Part shown: piece after piece, positions 34,461 to 45,060 of the stretch
Position numbering within the stretch: position 1 is the first letter of the stretch
How the letters are laid out: each line of letters opens with the position of its first letter
Origin: Charina bottae
Lineage: Eukaryota; Chordata; Lepidosauria; Squamata; Charinaidae
NCBI GenBank assembly: GCA_023362775.1
Contig: JALMGJ010000061.1
Location: 1,994,001 to 2,058,000, forward strand
Direction of reading: 5' to 3'
Length of the DNA: 64,000 bases
Notes under the pieces: model-generated
Database searches by the model: none
Told to the model about the DNA's origin: nothing
What the model saw: only the letters and a program-made list of their open reading frames with translations
Translations under genes and position numbers: made by a program

Positions 34461-36150
34461 GCCCTTTAAAGAAAAGAAAAGAAAAAAGAGGAGAGAGAAG
34501 AAAAAGAAAGCAAAGTCATTATTTGCAGCCACCAGATGGCAGTGTTGCGCATGCATTGGACTGCAGATGGCTGGCTTGGCAGACTGAAGATTTTCATCTT
34601 TTTGCATTGCAGCTCAGTTGGCCCCGTTGAATTACTGACCCGGATCAACCATGGGCACCTCTGCATTGCAAGGCTGGGCCTCCCATGGCCCTTGGGAAGT
34701 TGTGAAGTTAAAACACCCAGCATCCTCCCCTTTTGGCCTTCCTGGATGGGGCCTACGTCTGCATCCACACACCCGAATGAACAGGAGCAGATTAATTTAT
34801 TTAAGCAACGCCGGACTCCAGAACTAAGACTCTGGTGGCTCACAACATAACAAACAGGATAAAATATATCCTTTTGTTTCCAGGGTGCATTTGCTGTGTG
34901 AAGAGGCTGCAGATAGTCCTGGCATCCCTTAAGCTGCTCTACCAAAGTATCTCATTGTCTGAAACAATCAGGTAACAATATCTGTATTGGCGAGAGATCC
35001 TCAGGGCAACTGCAGATGCCAGGAAGGGCAGAGAATGTCCCAGGACCTTGGCTGAAAACCTGCAAGTTTAAAAAAACAAACAACTCGGGCTAGATTTTTT
35101 TTAAAATGCATCTGCCAATATGAAAACCTCCTTACGGAGTTTGCATTGTGGGGACGGAGCGTGAGAAAAGGTGGCCGGGGTAGAGTCATCTGATTTCCTT
35201 GGCAAGGTTGCAAAATCCGGAGCAAGTCCCACAGCCTTCTTAATCGGTTTAAACCATGAGAGAGGAAACCGATCTTCCCAGCAAATGTGTTTCTGCACAG
35301 AGGCAGCACCACCTTCACACGCAAATCAACAGGAATCAGAGAAAGGGGACGAAACAGCTGTCTGCTGTAAGTCGAAGCAAAATTTAAGATGGTGCTGGAG
35401 AAGTTGATACCTCCCTGTTTACATCCCCTTCTGGGTTAGAGAATGGGTCTCCTGGGCACCTAAGGAGCAGATTTTGGTGGATGGGATTGACTTCCATTCG
35501 TCAGAAAGACCTCTGGGGGGCAGGGCACATTCAAAGTCTACTGTGGATCTGCTGCAGCAGCAACGGTGCCCTGTTGCTATGGCCACTTTAGTTGCCACGC
35601 AAGCAAGCTTCGGATCTGGGTTGAGCATAAATGACCACACAGCACTGGCCCTGCAGTTCGACGGGGGCAGACCCACTCACTGCCCAAGATTGGAGCCACC
35701 TGAACTTACAATGGCAGATACAAGGTCGGTCTCTATTTACGTTTTATTTGTCTATTTATTTGCAGCCTCTTCATCTTGTTTTTCATCCCAAAAAGTTTCC
35801 AGAGGGATACAAGTCCCTTCCTTTGGACTTCCAACGGAAAGGGCATGACATACAAGGAAAGATCGATGGGGAGGGAAGAGGAAAGAAAAACAAATACAGA
35901 CAACAGGCCTGAATAATGGCCAACAGGGGTGATAAACTATGAAAGAGGGGAAGAGAGAGGCTGCCTGCGATCTTGGTTCCAGGATTATAAACATCAGAAG
36001 GCGCCTGTTAGCATCTTTTGGAGACCAGCAAATGTTCACATGCCTCTTGAGACAATTTGCTAGTCTGAAGAAATGCCGTCAGACCTCTTCTGATTTTTGG
36101 CTCCCCTAGACTACCCCAGATCCTCTTCTACGATATGACTAAGACTTACG
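34460..36150. other. TMEM120B-MORN3 spacer, no gene seen
   Basis: A purine-rich run (AAAGAAAAGAAAAG) begins at about 34467. Several 80-160 codon open frames exist on both strands, but none resembles a known protein or is joined to plausible exons. Confidence 0.45.
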
Positions 36151-37439
36151 TCTTGGGGGTAAGATTTTTAAGCGCTGAACCAGGGTTACCCTCTCCGGGC
36201 TGCAACATTCCTGAGGATCGGATGATCCCCTTTGCCCCATCTAGGGCACCTCTGGATGCTGGCAAGATGGATAGGGCAGGGGTAGCTCGGGGCCCTGAGG
36301 ATCTGAAGAGCTGGCCAAAGGGCCCTCCGCAGCCGGAAGGGTGTTTCAAGAAAGTCGCGGAAGGCGGCGAACGCTGGGCTAAGGGGTCTGTGCGGCTGGC
36401 GCTGCCTCCACGCGAAGGACAGTGTCCCGGGGCCGCCGCGTGGGCTGCATCTGTGGCAGCAATCCAGGTGTGCTGGAACTGGAAGGAGAGGTCAGGGCTG
36501 GCCGGTGATCTCCTGGGCGATCGGTGCCGCATAATAAGGGGAGGCTCTTGATGTCACCGTGACCTCAGAGCTTGGCTGGGATCACTCAGGCCCTGCTCGA
36601 CTGAAGGAACACGCCAGCAGGGCTGCCTCAGGGACGGTGGTGAAGCCGGAGGAACATCCCCAATACTGACCTCCACCCCCAGGTGTAAGAACAGAACAGA
36701 AACACGGGCCTGGCCAGGTAACTCGATTTGGGGGCTGGAAACCCGGAGAGTCTGCCCTGGAGTCGGGGGTCTGGGCCGATCCCAAACCAGGTTCATTGAT
36801 GGTGCCGAGTTGTAATGGGGCTGGCGTGATCTGGTTGGGCTCAGTAGGTTGGCACACACCCAGGCATCGTGGCTTATGAATCAGGGCTTATGAGGGGGGC
36901 GTGGTGCCCAACCAGCCCGGGGTGGCTTGTTTCAGCACCCACGGCTAAACAGAGACGAGCATGTTGGATCGTTAAAACATCACAGAAAATTGCGTGGGCC
37001 AAGTCCCACCACTGGCCCGTGGCTAGGTGAGTATTATCTAGGCCGCCCTTTCCCACAGACAGGGTGGTGGCCGCCCACAGGTAATTTAAAAGAACTCTGC
37101 ACATGTTCAGAGGTGGTCTAGTTCCCCTGAGCCTACAGCCTCTGATTGGAGAAGCATGGAACCAGCTGTTACGTACGAGAACCCTTTCCACCGTACGTCG
37201 TACAGTTTGTTCCTTGCGGCGTTCCGACTTTTTAACTGGTTCCTTTTTGTAAACAGCACCGGTTTCCTAATTAGGGCTGTGATGGCTTTTATGCTACTTG
37301 AACCTCCTTTCCCATCCTGACTCCTTTACGAGGTGCCGAGCCCTCAAATCAGCGATCCTCAGCCCCAATCCACAGCCACGCAAACCTGCTCCGAGCATCA
37401 GGCGATGCCTCTGCGTCTCTCCTGGTTTCTCTCCTCCAG
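36150..37439 (+). promoter_or_regulatory. Probable MORN3 5' region
   Basis: The first coding exon of MORN3 is preceded by a CTCCTCCAG acceptor (37437-37439), so at least one 5' UTR exon lies upstream. This interval is moderately CpG-rich at 36230-36560 (GTCGCGGAAGGCGGCGAACG near 36353) and has a CpG cluster at 37170-37230 (TACGTACGAG, CCGTACGTCGTAC). Either could hold the first exon and promoter. This is inferred from position and composition. Confidence 0.35.
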
Positions 37440-37444
37440 ACGAG

Positions 37445-40343
37445 ATGCCCATTGTAAAATACCCCCGAAGAGTTGACCCGCTTTGGTACGAATGGGATAG
37501 GAAGGCGCAGAAGTGTGGACTGAGGCACACCGTCTTCGCGGTGAACGGAGATCGCTACATTGGGGAATGGCTGGACAACATCAAACACGGTAAAAGGGGA
37601 AGGGAGGGGAGCAGGGGCCAGGCCGCCGGACGTTCACTGTCCTGGAAGGGCGCCTTCGGCTCACACGGGACTCCTTTGAACATCTGGCATGCCCAGCACA
37701 ACATCTGGCGGGCAACCAAACTTACCTGCCGGCTTTTGAACCTCATCAGGCAAAGGAACGCAGATATGGAAAAAGACCGGAGCGATCTACAGCGGAGACT
37801 GGAAATTCGGAAAACGGGATGGCTTCGGCACTTACAGTACGCTGGACCCTGTGACAAAGGATTATAAGAAAGTGTATTCCGGCTGGTGGAAAAATGACAA
37901 AATGTGGGTACGTTATTAGCTTTTTCATTCGCTTTGGGCGACGCGTGACGGGAGAGGGGAGCCATGTCACTGAACCGCCACAGACATTTTAGAGCAGTGT
38001 TTCTCAACCTTGGCAACTTGAAGATGTGTGAACTTCAACTCCCAGCATTCCCCATGCTGGCTGGGGAATTCTGGGAGTTGAAGTCCACCTGTCTTAAAGT
38101 GGCTAAGGTTGGGAAACACTGCTCTAGGAAATGCATGGGTGGGGCTCACAAGAACTCAAACTGTCCTGTTTCTAGCATTCTCTTGCCAATTACAAGAGGG
38201 GCATCAAGCACTCTACTTTTTGTTATTGGAAAGGTGTAGACATTTTGCCCAGAGCCCGGGGAGTGTTAAGAGTTTGAACTGAGGAACTAGGAGCGCGTGG
38301 CCCCTTCCTGAACCAGATTTAACCAAGGCAACAATGCCCTTTGGAGAATCCCCATCATTTCACACCCAAAGAAAGTTGGCCAAGGTCATTCCTTTCATCC
38401 GGCTTCTTTTACGATTTCAGGGCTATGGAGTTAAGTTCTACTCCGACGGAGAGTATTACGAGGGCGAATGGGCCTGGGGGAAGCGGAACGGCTGGGGACG
38501 GATGTACTACAAAGACGGGTCCATCTACGAAGGCCAGTGGTCCGAAGACAAGCCCGGTGGACAAGGGATGTTTCGCTGGAGTAAGTCTCCACCTTGGTTG
38601 CGTTGATGGTGGCTACAAGATCGTTCTCTGATGGCCGGGGTTCAAATCTCAAAAAGATTGGATAGGTGTATTCCAAAACTCACTTGGTAGCTGTGAACCC
38701 ATCCCTCCTTCTTAGCGTGGCCTACTTTATGGGGTTGGGGTGAAGATAAGAGATGGCCAGAAGAACATGGGTACTGCTGCTTTGGAACAAGGAGAGGACT
38801 GAAGTCTCATTTTTAAATATTGGTTTACATTTTAAGAACGGGAATAGCAGTATCTGATGCTTAACGGGGTGGGTGTGTCTGTATATGGTGGGAAAAGGGG
38901 GGTTAATCCCGTCTACCACTCAGCTTTGATGAGACCCAGACCTACCGTTGGCACCTCTCTAGGAACTAGAGTTTAACTTCTAAAGGAAGAGCTCCTTGGA
39001 CAAGTTTCATGAAATTCTGGGCAGGAAACCTTTGCCAAATCCCAAGAGTTTAAACCTCCCCCTCCGCAGATAAAATAATTGTTTTGCAAAGGCATTCCTA
39101 AACAGAGCGTCTCTATCCTCTCAGCTGGATGTTTCTTTAGGCTAAAATTAGTCCCTGATGATGATGAGTCCGGCTTGCTGGCCAGTTTAATTTTATCGGC
39201 CTCTGCAGTTGGCAATGTACTCCAGGCTGCAAATGGTGCGAGTCACGGGGTTGGGGTGTCTTCTGTTTAGGATCATGACGAAATGGCTGTCAAAGATCAT
39301 GTTGGCTACGTGCTTGCAACCTGACCCTTGCCATTAATGAAGATTGGGCTCACTTCACTCTGTTGCAGAAGGACTGGAGACGGGCAGACGTAGCACCCCA
39401 AACTGCCCCGCAACCTGGTTTTCTTACAATAAAAAATATTTGCCTCCACCAAAACCTGGGCAAATCTGTTTTTCTTTCCCCCCATGGCAGCTCATTCATA
39501 TATCTGCATTGTGTTTTGAGTTTTTAAACAACTTTATCTCAGGATTATAAGATCCTCTGCAACAAAGCTGAAAGGGAGCAGATTATTATTTTTTTTAAAA
39601 AAAGGGGGGAATCTCAACCACGGCTGTGTGTTTTGCCTTCGGAAATAAGTTTTGGGGATTTGAATGAGACTTTCCAGTGCTTGTCGGTTCCATCCCTAAC
39701 CCGCCTCCCATTGCTTCGTTCTCCTGACCCACTGAAGCTGCCCACCCAGGGGGCTGTTTTGCAACGGCAAACCAGCGTTTTTCCCTCCCCTCCTTTAAAG
39801 CGAAAACATTGCGACCTCTCTTTCAATTGCAGAAAATGAAAACCGCTACGAAGGTTCGTGGAAAGATGGGAAGAAGCACGGCCCGGGAAAGTTCATCTAC
39901 CTGAACACAGGCCAGATCTATGAAGGGTTCTGGGTGGCAGACGTACCCAAGTGCGGCACCACGATTGATTTTGGCCGTGACGAGGCCCCAGCGCCCACCC
40001 AGTATCCAATCCCCAAGGTAAAGCACCGTCTGCGAGAGCCCAGACTGAGGTGCTCCTTCCTATGACTTCTGCTCTTAATCCAAGGGTCTGCTGGAGAAGG
40101 CAGGAGCGGCAGGATTTGCATCAAGCCCAGTGGCTCTCTTTTGCAGGGACAGTCCCTCGATCCTGCCTCCTCTTTCAGCTCTGAGAGGCAAGCCGCGGTG
40201 GAGCTTAGGAGCACGAAACTGGGCTTTCGTCTTTCTTGCGTTACTTATTAATGCATTTTATTGTTTATGTGCCCAATGTTTTAAGGAAGTTTGCACGCCA
40301 TCCTGATAGCTATCAAATAATATGTGATGGCTTAGAATAATAA

Positions 40344-40389
<46 letters not shown>

Positions 40390-42661
40390 GTAGTCTATAG
40401 AAGAACACCCTAACCAGATGAGTGTCCAGTGGATCTTGAAAGGTTAAAGGTTTAGATTTTTAGAGTGTGCAATGCCCATGCTTCTGTGTAGCACCACTGC
40501 CATGCTGTGGTGAAAGGAGGGAACTGCAGTGAGTCCACCCAGAAAGGAAACCTCTGAACAATTATGCTCCGTGGCAACATCTTATCTTCTGTAGATAAAC
40601 ACCAGAGGGCAGGGCAGCTCCATAGAGATGGGGGGAAAAGTCTATCCACCAGAAACTTAATCGGGACCATTCTCAGGATTTATTAGAAGCAACCTCAACA
40701 TTTTGCTAAGGACAACTCTCTTTCGACACACCTGCCATAAAGGCCATGCTAATGTTTTGGCCTCGATGCTGCACTATCCTGAAGCTTGCTCAAGTGCAAG
40801 GACTGCACCCAGAAGAATCTGGCCCAAATCCTGCTCCAAGGAGTGCTGGGTTCAGCATTCCCCCTCCTTGCTCTTTTTTCCTTCAGTTTCCGCAGATAAC
40901 GTGATGTCCTGGCCTTTCCCGGGTTTTCAGTCAAGCTGGTCCTCAAGCAGAGCCTGGGATGTTGCATGAAGAATAAAATGTAATGGGTCACTGTGGTGGG
41001 GGAGATGGAAGCGAGGCCCGGGCTTAATTGTGGAGGAACAATCAAGACCAGCTGGAAGGATAAAACTCTAAAATATTTGCCTTACATGGGCTTGTTTACA
41101 GCACCAACAGCCCTCTCTGTCTTTTCTCTGTGGGTGTTCACCAGTGTATGAATCTGAGATGATCTTGATCCTATTCACCCCGTGCTGAGGTTCCAGTCAG
41201 AATCAAGTGTGCTGGAAACTGATGACACCTGTGATATTTTGTGTATGTACCACAATGAGGACAGGGGAGGAGGAAAGTTTGATGTGGCGGATGCTGCCGA
41301 GGTACCGAAACTCATCCGTCACAAACTCATGCTGCTGGTGGGACCCCACGTGAGCATAGAGAAAAAGTGGGGTCGGAGGGCTTTGCCTCCTGTAAAAATA
41401 AATGGAGGCCACTTAGAAATCTCAGGGTAAGTCCCATCCAGCCCAGCATCCAACATCCCTGTTTTCGGAAAGATCTTAGCATCCTCTCAGGCTCACAACG
41501 CAGATATTATTTCAAAAACAGCCCTCTTCACATTTTCAACTCGTTCAATGCGTTCTTATTTCTCCGTTTGGTGTCCTTCCTTTCCAATTTGTCTAGAATG
41601 GTGTGATTTCCCCCCCCCCCCCCCATGAAGATTATTTCATGTATTCAATGTATGTCCCCACTTTCTACTGAAGGAGGCCAGCAACATTAAAAAAAAATCC
41701 CCCCAAATTAAACATATTAATACTAAAATGGATTAAAAGGGGAGAGGGACTCCTATTTCCTTCCTATTGATAAAAAGACAAATATTTATAGAATGTGATC
41801 AATTATGATGTTATAGAATCTGAGATTACAGAATATGATACATCAAATTGAAAATTTCAATCAAATATTGGGGAGGGGGTGTTGAAATAAGCTGAAGACT
41901 AAGCATTGCATCCTGATTATTATTTGAAAAGGGAGAGGCCTGGAAGCTTACGAGGGGCTATTGAGCCCTCGAAGGACATACTTAATTTCATTCATTGGCG
42001 ATCACTCGTAGCCGAGTAAGATTGTCTTCCAAAGGTAAAATTTTAACGGTGGATCCGTAAGTGGCTATAAAGGCCAATTCTGGATCCGCACAACCTCCCA
42101 CAATGAGGGCATAGGTTTCTGGGTGGGAGACGGTCATGATGAGGGTTTGCCTGACGTGCCTTCCTTTTAGCTCTTTTCTCCTTTTCGCCCTGTACTCGTG
42201 CTTCTTCAAAGTCCATAGCGCCATTAATAAAGGATGACCTCCAATTGAAACGCTCATGAGTTAGGGCTTCCCAGTTCTCAATGCTGATATTACATTTTTT
42301 AAAATTAGCTTTGAGAGTATCTTTGAATCTCTCTGTAGCTCAGGGTTGAACGGTGGAGTCCTTGGTGCTCTCGGAGCTTGGTGGTTGGCTTGCAGATGTT
42401 TCCTTGCCCGACTAGGTAACATCATCAGTGCTAGTGAGTGTGGGGCTTGCTCCCTGTTTATACACGGTCGCTTGCCAGCCACAGGCTGGGCTACTAAGTA
42501 CTATTCTGTTTTCCTTCCAGATTGAACTGGCAGACCCAGAAGGCGTCTTAGAAGAAGCTATTCTGATGCTAGAGAATGCCAAGTATTCAGTTCTCAGCCT
42601 CAGAAAGATAGATGATGGCTGCAACTCTGCAGACGCTTCGCCAGTCAAGACTGCTTTTTAA
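37445..42661 (+). CDS. MORN3: MORN3, MORN-repeat protein
   Basis: MORN-repeat protein, in mammals mainly testis-expressed. Coding exons: 37445-37589, 37750-37907, 38421-38580, 39833-40017, 42521-42661; joined they give 262 aa (human 240). The N-terminus MPIVKYPRRVDPLWYEWDRK aligns with human MPVSKCPKKSESLWKGWDRK. MORN-type YxGxW repeats are seen as RYIGEWLDNIKHGKG, IYSGDWKFGKRDGFG, VYSGWWKNDKMWGYG, YYEGEWAWGKRNGWG, IYEGQWSEDKPGGQG, RYEGSWKDGKKHGPG and IYEGFWVADVPKCG, then the family tail TIDFGRDEAPAPTQYPIP. Intron phases and GT-AG sites agree. The fifth exon supplies LADPEGVLEEAILML and a longer C-terminus than human. Intron 4 ends next to retroelement debris (41975-42485). Confidence 0.93.
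37995..38121. mobile_element. Fold-back MITE in MORN3 intron 2
   Basis: CAGTGTTTCTCAACCTTGGC ... GGTTGGGAAACACTG with complementary arms around GCTGGCTGGGG. Same family as 20179-20312. Flanking octamers do not match well, so the TSD has decayed. Confidence 0.8.
40338..40391. repeat. (AAT)n microsatellite in MORN3 intron 4
   Basis: About 17 uninterrupted AAT units, preceded by a broken AATAATAAAAT. Confidence 0.95.
41975..42337 (-). mobile_element. Non-LTR retrotransposon C-terminal fragment with a C2H2 zinc finger
   Basis: Minus-strand reading frame ending at TAA 42045-42043. It contains ERFKDTLKANFKKCN, ISIENWEALTHERFNWRSSF, FEEARVQGEKEKRAKRKARQ and finally CPHCGRLCGSRIGLYSHLRI-HR, a C2H2 finger. 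This layout (RYKDTLK...W...RSxWRS... basic stretch, zinc finger, stop) is the C-terminal tail of a vertebrate non-LTR reverse transcriptase; I cannot name the clade. The frame is open over roughly 98 codons, so the fragment is fairly young. The 3' noncoding tail reads GAAGACAATCTTACTCGGCT. It sits in MORN3 intron 4, antisense to the gene. Confidence 0.7.
42338..42485 (-). mobile_element. Penelope-like 3' noncoding fragment, antisense in MORN3 intron 4
   Basis: On minus: ACAGGGAGCAAGCCCCACAC, a CTGATGATGTTACC hammerhead-like core, TCTGCAAGCCAACC, then AGCACCAAGGACTCCACCG and TTCAACCCTGAGCTAC. The same blocks in the same order occur at 30115-30245 on plus. It joins the zinc-finger LINE fragment at about 42337 in the same orientation. 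Its other end lies about 36 bp before the MORN3 last-exon acceptor (42519-42520), just outside a good branch-point match TACTAAG at 42492-42498. Confidence 0.65.
42390..42432 (-). other. Hammerhead-ribozyme-like core (intact boxes)
   Basis: Minus strand: CTGATGA (42428-42422), TGTTACCT-AGTC-GGGCAAG as an imperfect stem II, GAAAC (42402-42398), then ATCTGCAAG. Both conserved boxes (CUGAUGA, GAA) are present. Stem III is minimal and stem II has two mismatches, so the copy looks degenerate. Confidence 0.45.
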
Positions 42662-43304
42662 CGGAAGGGTCTCCCTGATGGATGCCATTCCCAGGAATAT
42701 ATTGAGTAACCTGGCCGAGCCTTTTGGCTTGTTCGTTGTTCCTCCCTTCAGCAGGGTATTTTAGCAGCTGAAACGGACGTAGGGATGAGAGACAAATCAG
42801 GGATGCTCGTATGATTTAACCCCAAGAGATCCATGGATCGATGACGACAGAAACAGAGTAATTGAAAAGGAGTCAGTGGTGCGCTCCCGACGGATGCTAA
42901 CCCAGGCAAATTGATCCAGATCCGGGATTCTCTTCCCACTGGTTCTACACTTCCTCAGAAGTTTGGAAAAGTTGCATGCGCCATCTTGGGGGAAGGCTGA
43001 GATGCGGGTGTGCTGCTCCTTACTGCAAAAAGCAGGTCCAAAGGCAGGAAAATTGTCTTGGTCCATTGGAACAAAGTCCGTAGAGCCTTTTCCCAACCTT
43101 CGGAGCGCCTGGGATTCCAGCCAGTCTGGCTTTTGGCGTTCCAAAATTGGGGAGCCTTTTAAAAATAGATCAGTCCAAAGGAAGTCTCACTGGACTGGGC
43201 TGAAGATGGGAAGGTAGTCCCAGCTTCGTGCAGCCTTTGCGGTTGGCTTCGAACGAGAGGGAAGATTTCAAAGTGTGAGAGAGAATTTGCCATTTGCTCT
43301 TGGA

Positions 43305-43439
43305 CAGTGTTTCTCCACCTTGGCAACTTTAAGGTGTGTGGACTTCAACTCCCAGAATTCCCCAGCCAGCAGAGCTGGCTGGAGAATTCTGGGAGTTGAA
43401 GTCTACATACCTTAAAGTTGCCAAGGTGGAGAAACACTG
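43305..43439. mobile_element. Fold-back MITE downstream of MORN3
   Basis: 135 bp, CAGTGTTTCTCCACCTTGGC ... GCCAAGGTGGAGAAACACTG, nearly fully palindromic around GCCAGCAGAGCTGGC. Flanking octamers CTCTTGGA and CTCGTAAA match at only 5 of 8 positions. It probably lies in or just past the MORN3 3' UTR. Confidence 0.8.
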
Positions 43440-44170
43440 CTCGTAAAACTAAACTGTTATTTTCTTTAAGAAGTCTCTCCTTCCCAAAGCAATGAACTGA
43501 TTCCTCATTCCATCTTTCCCCCGTTCCGTCTCTGGGGCTAAAAACTTGGTAGCCCACAGCTAGAGTTGAAAAGCTTTTTGCAAGTGAGCCAATTCGGGTT
43601 TTCTTATGGCAAAGGGAAAGGAAGAGAAGGGGATTATGGATGGGGGAGCTGCTTCACGTACCATGTTAAGCCAGGTTGTTCGTTTTGGTTTGGCATAAGG
43701 TCATTATCTATCATCAACAAATCTGGGTTTAAAATGGAGGGTTAATTTTATGTTTAGCCAGGAATATTTTTTTAAATAAAAAAATCATCTCCCATTTCTT
43801 TTTTACAAATGTAAAAGGGTTGCTTAGATCTAACATACATTCCAAGCCAGGATTTTAGGAGCCTTCAAGAAACGTTGGACTTGTATTTTATTTTTTTAGG
43901 TCAACCAACCCAGAGCTTATCAATATTAGAAAACTACAGTCTGTGCTGGTGCCAAAAAAACCGAGATCAAAACCCAGGATGTATTCAGCCAGGGTTTGAA
44001 GTCCTGCCTGAGTGAAATCTGTTAGGAACCCCCTACAGCGATGATAAATATTTTGCTTCTGTTTTGATGAGCCAATTGTTCAAAATCAGCAGTCGGAAAG
44101 GAAAGCCCCCGACACTCTTCCCAGAAAACAGCGAAAAAGCTTACCTACAGGCAGAACACACAACAAAGTA

Positions 44171-44250
44171 AACTGGAAAAATAATTTTTAATTTTCTACT
44201 TTCATTTCTAGTCATCTTGGCAATTACTGAGCAACCACATTCTTCAAAGA
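44171..44250 (+). repeat. 80-bp direct repeat, copy A
   Basis: AACTGGAAAAATAATTTTTA ... TCATCTTGGCAATTACTGAG ... CATTCTTCAAAGA. Nearly identical to 44979-45060. An AATAAA at 44265-44270, just after this copy, is a candidate MORN3 polyadenylation signal; another is at 43775-43780. Confidence 0.8.
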
Positions 44251-44757
44251 AATGCGATTAAAGAAATAAACGCCCCCCTCCCCCAGTCAAACGATGTGCA
44301 GGGCAGAATCTCGTCTTTTATTTACAGACATTGTTAGCTGTCACAAAATGCAGAAGAATCCTATTTTTGCGATGGGGGGTTGGGGGTGGAAGAACTGATC
44401 AAGAAAACCCCACTGAATTTTGCAAAGGGACAAAAAATAATTTTTGCCTAAAGGATGCGAACATTTGCACTGAGGAAAAGTCTGCCTTTGGAGAGCAACA
44501 GTCTAACAAATGGGGGAGAAAAACGTGTTTTGGAAATTGATTAGGAAAAGGGGCGGGCAACTTTTTGGATGGGGCTCTGTAGCAGTCGGACGATGGTGCA
44601 AAATGGAGCCGGGTTGCAGAGCTGGGCTTTTCCATCCGGTTGGCGGGTTTAGGTTTTTCCGAATATTTTTTGTGTCGACCGTTTCATTTTTTAGCAACTG
44701 GGCTGTCAAATCTCAGCAGCATCGTTCCAAAGACTGCCAACCATAAAAGAAAATCGT

Positions 44758-44955
44758 AATAGAACCATACAGAGTTGGAAGGGACCCTAGAAAGTCGTCT
44801 AGTCCAACCTCCTAATCTGTGCAGGATCCACTACAGCATCTCCGACAGATGTTCTGTTTGAAGGGAACCCACCGCTTCACGTGGCAGTCTGTTCCACTGA
44901 GCCAGGAAGTTCCTCCTGACATCTATCCTCAACCCCCATCCTTGCTTCGAGTTCT
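44758..44955 (+). mobile_element. CR1 LINE 3' fragment
   Basis: ATAGAACCATACAGAGTTGG, AAGGGACCCTAGAAAGTCGT, CTAGTCCAACCTCC, TGTTCCACTGAGCCAGGAAG and TTCCTCCTGACATC are the familiar CR1 3'-region words of reptiles and birds. It is inserted between the two copies of the 80-bp direct repeat. Confidence 0.7.
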
Positions 44956-44978
44956 GGAAAAATAATATTTAATTTTTA

Positions 44979-45060
44979 AACTGGAAAAGTATTTTTTAAT
45001 TTTCTACTTTCATTCCTAGTCATCTTGGCAATTACTGAGCAAGCCCACATTCTTCAAAGA
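44979..45060 (+). repeat. 80-bp direct repeat, copy B
   Basis: AACTGGAAAAGTATTTTTTA ... TCATCTTGGCAATTACTGAG ... CATTCTTCAAAGA. Differs from copy A (44171-44250) at only a handful of positions, including a 2-bp length change (GAGCAAGCCCACA against GAGCAACCACA). The sequence after each copy is unrelated. Confidence 0.8.

Noticed and set aside
41988..42257. 89-codon minus-strand frame starting MSVSIGGH
   Set aside because: It overlaps the retroelement fragment in the wrong frame; the conserved zinc-finger reading is in another frame and ends at 42043.
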